Shown: positions 48,617 to 58,436, counted from the stretch's first letter. The stretch: DNA of 64,000 bases from Akkermansia muciniphila (GCA_945861535.1 CAMAUZ010000017.1:1-64000), one strand, 5' to 3'. Notes: generated from the sequence alone by a model not told the origin. Program-made: numbers and translations.

Positions 48617-51600
48617 TCAGTCCGTGACGGTGATGGCGACGTTGGTGGAGCGGTCGCCGAACCAATCGACGCCGTCCTGGAGCATCTGCCATTGCATGTT
48701 GTAGGTGCCGGCGGTGGCGGGGGCTTTGACCTGGAAGAAGAAGGTGGCGGTGGCGCCCGGCGCGATGGCGGTGCCGAGCTGGACGCGGGCGAAGCCCCAG
48801 GTCGTGTTGTCGGTGGGGTTGCGCGAGCCGAGGCGGTGGCTGGTCTCGGGCCGCCAGGTGGTGGTGCCGGTGTTCTTGAATTTCAGGGTCACGAAGAAAT
48901 TGGAGCCTTTCTTCACCGGTGAAACCACGGTCTGGCTGACGAACTGCGCGCCGTTGGTGGCGGTGGCCGGTGCGGTGACGACGATGGGGACATTCGCGGA
49001 TAGATCACCGAAGTAGCCCGCCGCACCCTGCACCATGCGCCATTGGAAGTTGTTGGTGCCGGCGACCGACGGGGCGACAGCGTTGAAGGTGAAGGTCGCG
49101 GTGTCGCCGGGTGCGACGGGGCCGGGGAGGGCGATGCGGTTGGTGCCCCAGACCGTGTTGTTCAGCGGGTTTTGGGCGGTCAGGGCAAAGCCGGCGGCGG
49201 TGGTCCAGGTGGTGTTGCCGGTGTTGCGCAGCACGATGGTGGCGGCGTTGGTCCGGCCAGTGGTCAGCGTGGACGGAACGATCTGCGAGACGAAGGCCGC
49301 GGCGTTGGTGGGCGGCGGCGGGAGGACGGTGCCGACCTCGATGACGAGGTTGGAGGTGAAGGCCCCGAACCAGTCGAAATTTTCGTGCACCATGCGCCAC
49401 TGGAAATCGTAGGTGCCGGCGGTGGTGGGCGCGGTGACGGTGAAGTTGATGACGGCGAGTTGTCCGGGCGCGACGGCGTTGGCGAGTTCGACGCGGGGGA
49501 AGCCCCAGGTGGTGTTGTCGTCGGGATTTTGGGAGCCAAGGTTGAACGCGTCGGCGTCGGGATCAAACGAGGCGGCGGGCCAGGTGGTGTTGCCGGTGTT
49601 CCGCAGGACGATCTGGGCGTCGTAGGTTTCGCCGGGAGCCATGCGGTTGGTGATGGTCTGGGAGACGAAGGTGGAGTTGTCCACCGGCGGCCCGCTGATC
49701 TGGACGACGACGTTGGAACTGAGTTCGCCGAAGCGGCCGGCGCTTTCGAGATTCATCTGCCATTGGAAATTGTACGCCCCCGCCGTGGTCGGGGCGACGA
49801 CCGTGAAATTGAAGTCGGCGATTTCACGCGGGGCGACGACGCCGGCGAGCAACGCGCGGTTGCCGCCCCAGGTCGTGTTGTTGGCCGGATTTTGCGCGGC
49901 GAGATTGTAGCCGGCCTGCGGGGTCCAGGTGGTGGTGCCGGCGTTGCGCAGGCGGACGGTGACGAAGTTGGTTTCGCCGAAGGCCATGATCGACGAGACG
50001 GTGACGGCGACGAAGGTGGCGTGGTTGGTCTGCGGGGGCGCGGACGGGACGACGCTGAGGAGGAGGTTTTCCGACGGCGCACCGAAGAAGCCCGCGCCGG
50101 TCTGGCGCAGCCGCCATTGGAAATTGTAATCACCCGAGTTGGTGGGGGCATCGATGTTGAAGTTGAAGACCGCGGTGTCGCCGGGCGCGACGGTCTGGAT
50201 GCTGGGGATCGGGGTGTCGGACCAGGTGAGATTGGCCTCGGGATTCACGGCGGCGAGCTGGTAGCCGGCCGCCGGTGTCCAGGTGGTGGTGCCGGTATTG
50301 CGGAAGGTGAGCGACACGGGAACTGTCGTGCCGACGGTCAACACGGGCGGCACATTTTGCAGGACAAAGGCGGCGGCATTGGTCGGGGGCGGCGCGACGA
50401 CGATGAGCGTGGCGGGACCGAGATCGCCGAAAAAGCCGCTGTCGTCCTGGCGCATCTGCCACTGGAAATTGTAGGTGCCGGGCTGGGTCGGAGCGGTGGC
50501 GCGGAAGGAAAAGGTCGCCACGCCGCCGGGGGAGACGGCCGCGGGCAGGTTGATAAAGTTGCCGCCCCAGGTGGTGTTGGTCGCGGGATTTTGCGAGGCG
50601 AGCCGGTAGCCGCCGGCGCTGCTCCAGGTGGTGTTGCCGCGGTTGCTGACGGTGATGGAGGCGAAGAAATCCGCCCCGGTTACCACGTTTGTCGGGGCGA
50701 TGGGAATTCCGGGGACAAAGGCGGCGTCATCGCGGGGCACCGGCGCAGTGGCGAGCACGGTGATGGGGACGGCGGGGGTGAAGTCGCCGAACCAGCCGAA
50801 GCCTTCGTGAACCATCCGCCATTGGAAAAGATGGGTGCCGACGACGCGCGGGGCGGTGACGGTGAAGGTCATCGTGGCGGTCTGCCCGGGGGCCACCGGC
50901 GTTGCCAGCGTGGTGCGCAGGAGTCCCCAGACCGGATTATCCTGCGGGCTTTGCGGCCCGAGGTGGTAGTCGCCGGCGTGGCTCCAGGTATTCGTGCCGG
51001 TGTTGCGGAGCGTGATCGACGCGGTGTACGTCTGCCCGGTGAGCATCTGGTTGGTGATGGTCATCGCGACGAACGCGGCGCTGTCGCCCGTGGAAAACAC
51101 GGTGATGAAGCGCGGCGGGGTGGGCTGGCCGAAGCGGCCGCTGCCCGTGCTGAGCATCTGCCATTGGAACGGATAAACGCCGGGCGCGGACGGAGCGGTG
51201 AGGTTGAAGGGAAGGTCGATTTCCTGTCCGGGCAGGACGGGGCCGGGGAGGGCGATGCGATTGGTGCCCCAGGTCGCGGTGTTGGTGGGATTGAGCGAGG
51301 CGAGCGCGTAGCCGGCGGCGGCGTTCCAGGTGGTCGAACCGAGGTTGCGCAGGCGGATGGTGCCGGGAAATTGCTCGCCGGGTGCGAGGGCGGTTGGGAG
51401 CGCCTGCGAGACGAACTGGGCGTTATCGGCCACGGCGACGACGCGCACGGAGCGGAGCGGGGTCGGTTCGCCAAAGGGTGCGAGGCCGTCCTGCTGCAGG
51501 CGCCAGCGGAACGGGTAGGTGCCGGCGGTGGCCGGGGCGGTGATTTTGAAACGGAAGAGGGCGATCTCGCCGGGCGCGACGCTGCGGAACAGGGGAACGT

Positions 51601-54600
51601 TGGTGATGCCCCAGGTGCCGGACCCGGCGGGGCTGACCGGCACGAGATGGAAGAGCCCGCCGGCGCGCCAGGTGTTGGTGCCAACATTGCGCAGTGCGAC
51701 CTGCACGTCGGCGGACTGGCCGGGGGCGAGGGTGGCCGGGACGGTTTGGGAAATGAACACCGCGCGGCCGGACGGCGCGACCCGCAGGACGAGGTTGGGG
51801 GTGGGTTCGCCGAAGCGCGCGACGGCTTCCTGAATCATCCGCCATTGGAAGTTGTAATCGCCACTGTTGGTTGGGGCGGTGATGACAAAGTTAAACACGC
51901 CCAAGTCGCCGGGCGCGACGTCCCCGGAGGTCAGGGCGCGGGCCACGCCCCACGTAGTGTTGTCCAGGGGACTTAGCGAGCCGAGCCGGATTTTGTTCGC
52001 GGCCGTCCAGGTCCCGCTGCCGGTGTTGCGCAGGGTGAGCGAGACATTGTAGCGCTGCCCGGGAATCAAAATGCTGGGGACGGACTGTGAAACGAAGGCG
52101 GCGTTGAGGAGCGGTTCGAGGACGGTGATCGCGATGTTGGTGGTCCTTTCCCCGAAGAACTCCGCGCCTTCCTGCAAGGGTCGCCACTGAAAATTATAGG
52201 AACCGGGAGTCGGTGGCGCGGTGGCTTGGATGGAAACGACGACCGTGTCACCGGGTAGGACAGTGTTGGTGATAAGCACGCGGCTGAAGCCCCAGGTGCT
52301 GTTGTCATCGGGATTCTGCGAAGCGAGGCGGTAGCGCGTCTCGGGCGTCCAGATGTTGGTGCCGACATTTTTCAAAGCGATCGCCGCCGTGAAGCGCTGG
52401 CCGGCGGCGATGCGCGCGGGCACCTGTTGGTCCAGGACGATGGCGGCGTTGCCTTTCTCGGCGATCAGGATGGGCACGCTCGTGGTGGCTTCGCCAAAGT
52501 AACCGCCGCCTTCGCGAACCATCCGCCATTGCAGATTGTGGATCCCGCCGGGATAGGGGGCGGTGGCGCTAAAATCCAGGGTGACCGTTTCTCCCGGAGC
52601 CACGGGGCCGGGAAGGCTGACGCGGTTCATGCCCCAGAGCAGATTATCCTCCGGGCCGGACGAGCCGAGATAGTAGCCGTCGTTGGTGCTCCAGATGGTG
52701 GAGCCGTTATTACGCAGAGTAACTTGCACCGGATAGCGCTGGCCCGCGGTCATCAGCGTAAGGAAAGACTGGGATACGAAGACCGCGGAGTCCCGCTGTG
52801 ACACGGCCGCGCGCAGCACGGCGGTGAACGTCTGGTTGGTTGCCGGGGTGGAAATCGAGTGAGTCGAAGCGCCGCCATCAGACCACGAGATGAACTCATA
52901 GACCGTGCTGCCGGAAACCTGGGCGTCCACGCTCAAGGTGCGGGTGACGCCGGCCACACCGACAAAGGTGAACGGCGCGGTGACCGGTTCGCCATCGAGC
53001 GTGAGGCGCAGGCCGGGCGGGTCGGTGAGCAGCGTGATGGTGGACTTGATGGGCAGGATATCCCGGTGGGAAGTGTGAGACAGACCAGTCGGATCGGTGA
53101 CGGTGAGATAGACGCGATACCAGACGTCGTCACTGGATTCGCCGATGGTGGGGATGGTGAAGGTTCCATTGGTCACGCCAAAGGTGTCCGCGATAAACGG
53201 GTGGGCATGGTCGTGGTGCAGGAAATCCACGCGCCATTTGAAGGCTGTGGCGGACAGTTGTCCAACCTCTGGGTCGGTGGCGGTGCCGGAAAAAGTCAGC
53301 GTGTCGCCAGCGCGATAGGTGGTGCTGACGGGCGGTTGGTCGATCGTGCCGACGGGCGGGCGGTCGGAGGTGACGATGAGCGTGCCCGCGCGGCTGGTGG
53401 CGGTCCCGGCGGTGTTCTGCACCACGCAGCGGAACTGGCTGCCGGAATCGGCGACCGCGGCGTCGGCCAGGGTATAGACCGGCTGATTGGCCCCGGGAAT
53501 TGGCGTGAACCCGGAACCACCCGGCGACTGCCGTTCCCATTGGTAACTCAGCGGGGCCGAACCATAGGCCGCAATCTGATAGGTGGCGGACTGTCCAATG
53601 GAGACATAGGCATTGCCGGGATGGGTGCCGATCTGCGGAGCCAGCAGGCCGGTGTACTGAATTTTGTAAACCGATTGGCCGGCGTGGGCGCCGTAGTAGA
53701 GGCTGCCATCCAGACCGGTCAGGAGATACACGCCCACCGGGCGGAGGTTGCTGGCGAAATCCGCAACCTCACCCGTCACCGGATTGAGTGTGCGGATGGT
53801 GCCAATGAAGCCATCCATGAAGAAATACTTCCCGAGATAGGCCGCTGGAAACTGGTTGGTCGGCGGATTATAGAACGCGCCACCCGTGATGGCGCTGCTC
53901 CCGGGCGGATTGAAGGGGTGCTCATAGCTATAAAAGGGACTCTGGAAGCGGTTGTCCGTCGAATAGCCCTGATAGGTCGGCCAGCCATAGTTGGCACCCC
54001 GCGAGCCATCGTTGATTTCCTCGAAAGCTCCTTCGCCGACGTCGTTGACGAAGTAGCGGCCGGTGCCCGGTTGGAAGGTGGCGGTGAAGGGATTCCGCAG
54101 ACCCATCGCCCAGATGGCTTTGTTGATGCCGCTGGTGCTGTTGTAGAAGGGATTGTCCGTCGGGATGGTGCCGTCGGCATTGAGGCGGAGGATTTTGCCG
54201 AGCGGGGTCTGGAGCGACTGGGCATGGGCCGGAATATTGTTCTCCCCCACGGCCAGGTAGAGCTTGCCGTCCGGTCCGAAATTGAGCGCGCCACCGTTGT
54301 GCCAGCCGGATTCACCCAGGGTCGGCAGATCCAGCAGGATGACTTCGCTGCCGGGAACGACCACGTCGCCATTGGCGGTGAAGCGGCTCAGCCGGTTGTG
54401 AAAGGTGGGCGTCTTGGCCGTGTAATAGATATAAACAAACTGATTCGTGGCGAAATTAGGGTCCAAGGTGATGCCGACCAGCCCGCGTTCCTGATAGGCC
54501 TGGGCATCGACGGAGAGGAACGGGGTGGCGAGGACCACGTCGTTCTTGATGAGCTTCACGTAGCCCGCCTGTTCGCAGACAAAGATGCGACCGTCGGGCG

Positions 54601-54820
54601 CCTGGACCATCGCGCTCGGCGAGAAGAGTCCGTAAATCTGTGTCTCGGTGAAGCCCGGCGGCAGGACGGTCTGCGCGCCGAGCTCCCCGCGCCCGCCGCC
54701 CAGCAGCAGACAGCAGGCGATGACTGCCCGCAGTAAAAACGCCGCTGCATTCCCGCAATTCCCGGTCTTCCCGGTGCGCGTGTTACAGCAATGGATTGTC
54801 CCATCCCTAATTTGTTTCAT
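48617..54820 (-). CDS. giant secreted protein: PQQ sugar dehydrogenase + Ig + 12 FW (NBR1 Ig-like) domains
   Basis: About 2067 residues. After a signal peptide ('LLRAVIACCLLLGGGRGELGAQ') comes a soluble-glucose-dehydrogenase-like propeller (~residues 45-400): 'RGLVGITLDPNF', catalytic-type His in 'SGWHNGGALNFGPDGKLYLA', 'GLRNPFTATFQP', 'VGEGAFEEIND', 'GANYGWP'. Next are an Ig domain (~400-500; 'LSYQWERQ', 'DSGSQFRCVVQNTAG') and a PKD/HYR-like region (~500-690). Then follow twelve tandem repeats of ~114 residues to the C-terminus. Each has 'RNTGTTTW', then '(N)P…NTTWG', 'VAPG', 'TAPTTAGTYNFQW(R/Q)M' and 'FG…T'. This Trp pattern is the FW domain of eukaryotic NBR1. The ATG at 54820 gives a regular signal peptide. 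It may act as an adhesin-like surface oxidoreductase; no sorting signal was seen. Confidence 0.92.
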   Translation of the reverse strand: MKQIRDGTIHCCNTRTGKTGNCGNAAAFLLRAVIACCLLLGGGRGELGAQTVLPPGFTETQIYGLFSPSAMVQAPDGRIFVCEQAGYVKLIKNDVVLATPFLSVDAQAYQERGLVGITLDPNFATNQFVYIYYTAKTPTFHNRLSRFTANGDVVVPGSEVILLDLPTLGESGWHNGGALNFGPDGKLYLAVGENNIPAHAQSLQTPLGKILRLNADGTIPTDNPFYNSTSGINKAIWAMGLRNPFTATFQPGTGRYFVNDVGEGAFEEINDGSRGANYGWPTYQGYSTDNRFQSPFYSYEHPFNPPGSSAITGGAFYNPPTNQFPAAYLGKYFFMDGFIGTIRTLNPVTGEVADFASNLRPVGVYLLTGLDGSLYYGAHAGQSVYKIQYTGLLAPQIGTHPGNAYVSIGQSATYQIAAYGSAPLSYQWERQSPGGSGFTPIPGANQPVYTLADAAVADSGSQFRCVVQNTAGTATSRAGTLIVTSDRPPVGTIDQPPVSTTYRAGDTLTFSGTATDPEVGQLSATAFKWRVDFLHHDHAHPFIADTFGVTNGTFTIPTIGESSDDVWYRVYLTVTDPTGLSHTSHRDILPIKSTITLLTDPPGLRLTLDGEPVTAPFTFVGVAGVTRTLSVDAQVSGSTVYEFISWSDGGASTHSISTPATNQTFTAVLRAAVSQRDSAVFVSQSFLTLMTAGQRYPVQVTLRNNGSTIWSTNDGYYLGSSGPEDNLLWGMNRVSLPGPVAPGETVTLDFSATAPYPGGIHNLQWRMVREGGGYFGEATTSVPILIAEKGNAAIVLDQQVPARIAAGQRFTAAIALKNVGTNIWTPETRYRLASQNPDDNSTWGFSRVLITNTVLPGDTVVVSIQATAPPTPGSYNFQWRPLQEGAEFFGERTTNIAITVLEPLLNAAFVSQSVPSILIPGQRYNVSLTLRNTGSGTWTAANKIRLGSLSPLDNTTWGVARALTSGDVAPGDLGVFNFVITAPTNSGDYNFQWRMIQEAVARFGEPTPNLVLRVAPSGRAVFISQTVPATLAPGQSADVQVALRNVGTNTWRAGGLFHLVPVSPAGSGTWGITNVPLFRSVAPGEIALFRFKITAPATAGTYPFRWRLQQDGLAPFGEPTPLRSVRVVAVADNAQFVSQALPTALAPGEQFPGTIRLRNLGSTTWNAAAGYALASLNPTNTATWGTNRIALPGPVLPGQEIDLPFNLTAPSAPGVYPFQWQMLSTGSGRFGQPTPPRFITVFSTGDSAAFVAMTITNQMLTGQTYTASITLRNTGTNTWSHAGDYHLGPQSPQDNPVWGLLRTTLATPVAPGQTATMTFTVTAPRVVGTHLFQWRMVHEGFGWFGDFTPAVPITVLATAPVPRDDAAFVPGIPIAPTNVVTGADFFASITVSNRGNTTWSSAGGYRLASQNPATNTTWGGNFINLPAAVSPGGVATFSFRATAPTQPGTYNFQWQMRQDDSGFFGDLGPATLIVVAPPPTNAAAFVLQNVPPVLTVGTTVPVSLTFRNTGTTTWTPAAGYQLAAVNPEANLTWSDTPIPSIQTVAPGDTAVFNFNIDAPTNSGDYNFQWRLRQTGAGFFGAPSENLLLSVVPSAPPQTNHATFVAVTVSSIMAFGETNFVTVRLRNAGTTTWTPQAGYNLAAQNPANNTTWGGNRALLAGVVAPREIADFNFTVVAPTTAGAYNFQWQMNLESAGRFGELSSNVVVQISGPPVDNSTFVSQTITNRMAPGETYDAQIVLRNTGNTTWPAASFDPDADAFNLGSQNPDDNTTWGFPRVELANAVAPGQLAVINFTVTAPTTAGTYDFQWRMVHENFDWFGAFTSNLVIEVGTVLPPPPTNAAAFVSQIVPSTLTTGRTNAATIVLRNTGNTTWTTAAGFALTAQNPLNNTVWGTNRIALPGPVAPGDTATFTFNAVAPSVAGTNNFQWRMVQGAAGYFGDLSANVPIVVTAPATATNGAQFVSQTVVSPVKKGSNFFVTLKFKNTGTTTWRPETSHRLGSRNPTDNTTWGFARVQLGTAIAPGATATFFFQVKAPATAGTYNMQWQMLQDGVDWFGDRSTNVAITVTD
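48620..52800 (-). repeat. twelve tandem FW-domain coding repeats
   Basis: About 342-nt units encoding the ~114-residue FW domains. They are diverged at DNA level, with no two units near identical, so the array is old rather than a recent expansion. Unit 10 carries a short extra loop (PDADAFN) between the WP and LGSQNP blocks. Confidence 0.88.
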
Positions 54821-55027
54821 TCTCCAAATAAGCTTCGGCAGGATTACCACGCGACTGACAGAGTGTCAAAAGCCGGGGGCGAGTTTGTCCTATAATTGGA
54901 CACTCCCGAAAGATGGGATGCCTATCGTGGGATGGCTCTCAACGTTCGGGCGGGTCTCTACATCATTACATCGCGGAACCGGCGGGGGAACCGCCGGGTG
55001 GCGGGCGAACTGTGCGTCGGAAGCGGA

Positions 55028-55756
55028 CTAGTCGGCGGCGACCAAGTCCATGCCGCGCTCGTAGTAGAGAATGCGCCCGCAGTGCGGGCAGGTGGTGATC
55101 TCGCCCATGCCCTGACAGGTCCGCACCGTCTGCGTTGTGAGCTTCATGTGGCAGCCACCACAGGCCCCGTGTTCGATGCTGACCACCACGCTGTCGCCCT
55201 TGCTTTTGAGCAGGCGTTCGTAGCGGTTCAACGCGCCGGGATCCACGTCGGCCACCTGCGTGGCCCGGTCGGCTTCCAAGTCGGCGATCTGCTTCTTCAA
55301 ATTGATTTCCAAACCGGCCAGATCCGACACAAGCGTGTCCACATCCCGCTTGCTGGTCGTGGCCACGGCGGTGGCGGCGGCGATGTCCTTGGCGACCTGA
55401 TCCGCCTGCTCCATGAACTCCAGTTGCTGATCCTCGAGTTTCGAGATGGCTTCCTGGCACAGCTCGATCTCGTGGGCGAGCGCCTTGTATTCCTCGTTCT
55501 TCTTGGTCTGAAATTGTTGCAGGGAATACTTGGCGATCTGCGCCTTTTTGGCCTCCGCATCCAGTTCGAGCCGCTTGCGTTCGCTCTCGATTTGTTTGCC
55601 GCGCAGCTTCACGGCGTCGAGCCGCGTCTGCACGTCGGCGGCCTTGGCTTGCAGGGTCTGGCGTTGCGGTCCGATGCTGCCCAGCTCGGTGCGGGCACGG
55701 TGGAGACGATGGTCGCGATCCTGAAGGATCAGAAGCTTTTCAATGATGGGAAGCAT
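55028..55756 (-). CDS. C4-type zinc-ribbon coiled-coil protein
   Basis: A 242-residue protein of the family annotated as C4-type zinc ribbon (zf-RING_7). Residues ~1-180 are a long antiparallel coiled coil ('KLLILQDRDHRLHRARTEL', 'QQFQTKKNEEYKALAHEIEL', 'DVDTLVSDLAGLEINLKKQI'). The C-terminus has two Cys pairs, 'HGACGGCHMKLT' and 'TTCPHCGRILYY', forming the zinc ribbon. The family is widespread and conserved but not functionally defined; a role in nucleic-acid or ribosome-associated processes is often guessed. It is divergent from the HtrA gene, with a 9-bp-armed palindrome right at its start. Confidence 0.9.
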   Translation of the reverse strand: MLPIIEKLLILQDRDHRLHRARTELGSIGPQRQTLQAKAADVQTRLDAVKLRGKQIESERKRLELDAEAKKAQIAKYSLQQFQTKKNEEYKALAHEIELCQEAISKLEDQQLEFMEQADQVAKDIAAATAVATTSKRDVDTLVSDLAGLEINLKKQIADLEADRATQVADVDPGALNRYERLLKSKGDSVVVSIEHGACGGCHMKLTTQTVRTCQGMGEITTCPHCGRILYYERGMDLVAAD

Positions 55757-55812
55757 GTTGACTTGGGTGCGTCGTTGCAGAAACGTTATGCGCCCGTGAA
55801 ACTCAAGTCAAC
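55757..55812. promoter_or_regulatory. palindrome at the start of the zinc-ribbon gene
   Basis: gttgacttg (55757-55765) and caagtcaac (55804-55812) are perfect inverted repeats 38 bp apart. The first abuts the ATG of the minus-strand gene. In the divergent promoter region toward htrA this could be an operator. Evidence is the palindrome alone. Confidence 0.35.
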
Positions 55813-55905
55813 GCATCCGCGTCCCGCCGCCTCCCCGGCCCGCTCCGCGGCCGGTTTGCAGGATGACAAACGCCTCCCAAATCTCCTCCGCCTCCGTTTT
55901 TTCCT

Positions 55906-57390
55906 ATGATAACTCCATCGCTTCCCGCGCGCTGCCTCCTGCTGGCCGCCCTCCTCCCATGCCTCCTCCGGACCGCCCCGGCCGCCCCGCCCACCGCGGC
56001 CATCGACATTGCCCGCCAGCTCAATGACGCCTTCATCGAAGTCGCCGACCGCGCCTCTGCCGCCGTCGTCGTCATCAAGGTTGCGCACAAGCCCGACGCG
56101 ATCCACGCCAACCGCGAGGACAACCCCTTCTTCGAGTTTCTGCCCAAGGAATTCCGCAAGCAGCTCGAAGAGGAAATGGAGAAGCAGAAGAAACGCGAAC
56201 GCTCCGGCGGCGGCGGCCGGCGGGAACCGGTCTTCGACGGCCAGGGATCCGGCGTCGTCATCCGCGAAGACGGCTACATCCTCACCAACCGCCACGTCGT
56301 GGACGGTGCGGACAAAATCAAAGTCCGCTTTCGCGACGGCAAGGAATACGACGCCGAAGTCCGCGGCGTGGACAAGAAATCCGATCTCGCCGTCCTCCGC
56401 ATCGCCACCAAGGGGCTGCCCGTCCTGAAGTTCGCCGACTCGACCAAGACCCGCGTCGGCGAGTTCGCCATCGCCATCGGCGCGCCGTTCGATCTCGATT
56501 ACAGCGTCACCTTCGGCCACGTCAGCGCCAAAGGCCGCACCCAGATCATCCGCGATCCCTCGATGGATCAGGACTTCATCCAGACCGACGCCAACATCAA
56601 TCCCGGCAACAGCGGCGGCCCGCTCGTCAACATCTCCGGCGAGATCATCGGCATTAACACCCTCATCCGCGGCATGCGCACCGGCATCGGTTTCGCCATT
56701 CCCGCCAACCTCGCCCGCGACATCGGCGAGCGGCTCATCCTCGAGGGCAAATACGTCCGCTCCTGGCTCGGCGTGGCCATCCAGTCCCTCAGCGAAAACC
56801 CCGAATACCGCGCGCTCGTCAAAGGCGTCACCGACGGCGTGGTCATCAAGGAAATCACTCCCGACGGTCCCGCCGCCTCGTCCGAACTCAAACCCTTCGA
56901 TGTGGTGACTGCCGTGGACGGCCGCGCCGTGTCCACCTCGCAGATGTTGAAGAACGAAATTCGCGGCAAGAAGGTCGGCTCCAGCGTCGTCCTCGACGTC
57001 AATCGCAGCGGCAAAAACATCAAGGTCAACGTCAAGCCCGGCGAATGGCCCGAGGCCCCCGAAGTCGCCTTCCGCCAACCCCAGCGCACCGACGAAGTGG
57101 AAGACGCCGACCTCGGCCTCACCGTCCGCACCGCCACCAAGGCTCTCGCCGACGAACTCAAGGTCAAGCTCAGCGAAGGCGTGATCGTGACCGCCGTGGA
57201 ATCCGGCGGCCTCGCCGAAAAGAAAGGCCTCAAGCCCGGCGACATCATCAAGGAAATCAACCAGACGCCCACGCCCACCGCCAAAGCCTTCGCCGCCGCC
57301 GTCAAAGCCGCCGACTTGAAAAAGGGGCTGATCCTCAACTTCGTCACCAAAGGCGTGAGCAAATTCGAAGTCCTCCGCGACGACGAGTAG
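55906..57390 (+). CDS. HtrA/Deg-family periplasmic serine protease
   Basis: A 494-residue S1C protease. Signal peptide residues ~1-27, then the trypsin-like domain with triad His in 'YILTNRHVVDGADK' (~128), Asp in 'KKSDLAVLRI' (~159) and Ser in 'NPGNSGGPLVN' (~235). Two PDZ domains follow (~280-370 'SWLGVAIQSLSENPEY', 'VVTAVDGRAVST'; ~390-480 'GVIVTAVESGGLAEKKGLKPGDIIKEI'). A Lys/Glu-rich insert before the protease domain ('KQLEEEMEKQKKRERSGGGGRR', regulatory LA-loop position) is typical. It degrades or chaperones misfolded envelope proteins. Length is normal. It begins 149 nt after the divergent zinc-ribbon start. Confidence 0.96.
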   Translation: MITPSLPARCLLLAALLPCLLRTAPAAPPTAAIDIARQLNDAFIEVADRASAAVVVIKVAHKPDAIHANREDNPFFEFLPKEFRKQLEEEMEKQKKRERSGGGGRREPVFDGQGSGVVIREDGYILTNRHVVDGADKIKVRFRDGKEYDAEVRGVDKKSDLAVLRIATKGLPVLKFADSTKTRVGEFAIAIGAPFDLDYSVTFGHVSAKGRTQIIRDPSMDQDFIQTDANINPGNSGGPLVNISGEIIGINTLIRGMRTGIGFAIPANLARDIGERLILEGKYVRSWLGVAIQSLSENPEYRALVKGVTDGVVIKEITPDGPAASSELKPFDVVTAVDGRAVSTSQMLKNEIRGKKVGSSVVLDVNRSGKNIKVNVKPGEWPEAPEVAFRQPQRTDEVEDADLGLTVRTATKALADELKVKLSEGVIVTAVESGGLAEKKGLKPGDIIKEINQTPTPTAKAFAAAVKAADLKKGLILNFVTKGVSKFEVLRDDE

Positions 57391-57410
57391 CAGGCCCCGG
57401 CAGGGACGCT

Positions 57411-57599
57411 CTGTGGGCCGAGGACCGCGCCCGCTCCCAGAACTGGAATCTCAACGCCAACCTGCCGGTGCTGCGGGCGGGCTTGATCGCGCTGCGGGCG
57501 CAGCGGGCGGCGCACTTGAACGGGCTCGTCCGCTTCGAACTGGCGGCCCATGAACCCGCCTTCCCCTTCCGCCTCGTCACCAAACCGGCTCCCAAATGA
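57411..57599 (+). pseudogene. possible gene remnant downstream of htrA
   Basis: A 62-codon open stretch ending in TGA, with coding-like GC at third positions, reads 'RSQNWNLNANLPVLRAGLIA', 'HLNGLVRFELAA' and 'FPFRLVTKP'. It has no start codon or 5' half in any frame. I cannot name the parent protein. It may be the tail of a gene lost by deletion next to htrA. It could also be chance. Confidence 0.3.
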
Positions 57600-57639
57600 A
57601 AAGGGCTAGCGGCGGTGTACGCGGAAGCGCACGGCCCTC

Positions 57640-57795
57640 GTAGCGCAGGTTTCCAAACCTGCTGTGTCGCCGATTTCCAAATCGGCGGGCGCGACGCCGG
57701 TAGTAGCGCGTGCTTCGTCGGGAGGCGTCTGCGGTGGGCGAACCGCCAGCGGGTTTAGAAACCCGCGATGCAGCAGACTTGGAAGTCTGCGCTAC
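57640..57795. repeat. cluster of four small hairpins inside outer arms
   Basis: Outer arms gtagcgcag (57640-57648) and ctgcgctac (57787-57795) are perfect. Inside are four self-palindromes of one design: 57647-57660 (aggtttccaaacct), 57671-57684 (cgatttccaaatcg), 57749-57766 (gcgggtttagaaacccgc) and 57773-57790 (gcagacttggaagtctgc). The rest of the 57600-57914 gap has no gene. Confidence 0.88.
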
Positions 57796-57914
57796 AGGAC
57801 AGTGCGGAGTCGCGCCCGTTTCCCGCCGCCTTCGGCGCTCCGCCCCTGCATCTCGAGGTGGGGACAGCTTGTCCTCAACAAACTTGCGGGGACCAGCCGT
57901 CCCCGCCCCAATCC

Positions 57915-58436
57915 TCACAACAAATCCCTGCCCGCCGGCCCCGCCCCGCGCGTCGCCTCGAACTGCCGCCGGTGCTCGTCAAGTTGCGCGCGGGTGAATT
58001 GCGCGCGCAGCTTCGCCATCTCCGCGGCCGCGAGTTGGTCGCAGCGCTCATTGTCGGCGTGGCCGGCGTGGCCTTTGAGCCAGCGCCAGGTGATGCGGTG
58101 CCGCGCGCTGGCCTGGTCGAGCTGCCGCCAGAGGTCCTCGTTCTTCACCGGCTCCTTGGTGCTCGTCCGCCAGCCGTTGGCCTTCCAGCGGGCGATCCAC
58201 GACGTGATCCCGTTGCGCAAATACGCGGAGTCGGTGAACAGCTCGACCTCGCACGGCTCCGTCAGCGCCTCCAGCGCGCCGATGGCCGCACGCAGTTCCA
58301 TGCGGTTGTTGGTCGTCGCCGGTTCGCCGCCCGCCACTTCGCCGAGATGCGGGCCGAAGCGCAGCACCGCCGCCCAGCCACCGGGGCCGGGGTTGCCCTC
58401 GCAGCCGCCGTCGGTGTGAATGGTCACGCGTTTCAT
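57915..58436 (-). CDS. rnhA: ribonuclease HI
   Basis: A 173-residue RNase HI, which cuts RNA in RNA:DNA hybrids. The catalytic set sits at near-identical numbering to the E. coli enzyme: D9 ('[15 protein letters not shown]'), E47 ('[10 protein letters not shown]'), D70 ('[12 protein letters not shown]'), H124 ('[13 protein letters not shown]') and D134. The C-terminal extension ('[19 protein letters not shown]') is longer than in E. coli. It is monocistronic on the minus strand, next to a GC-rich repeat gap. Confidence 0.97.
   Translation of the reverse strand: MKRVTIHTDGGCEGNPGPGGWAAVLRFGPHLGEVAGGEPATTNNRMELRAAIGALEALTEPCEVELFTDSAYLRNGITSWIARWKANGWRTSTKEPVKNEDLWRQLDQASARHRITWRWLKGHAGHADNERCDQLAAAEMAKLRAQFTRAQLDEHRRQFEATRGAGPAGRDLL

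Noticed and set aside
49043-51976. Long plus-strand open frame (977 codons) antisense to the FW repeats
   Set aside because: It is the mirror of a GC-rich tandem-repeat gene; it has no domain, only Gly/Arg/Ala-rich text, while the minus strand gives perfect FW domains.
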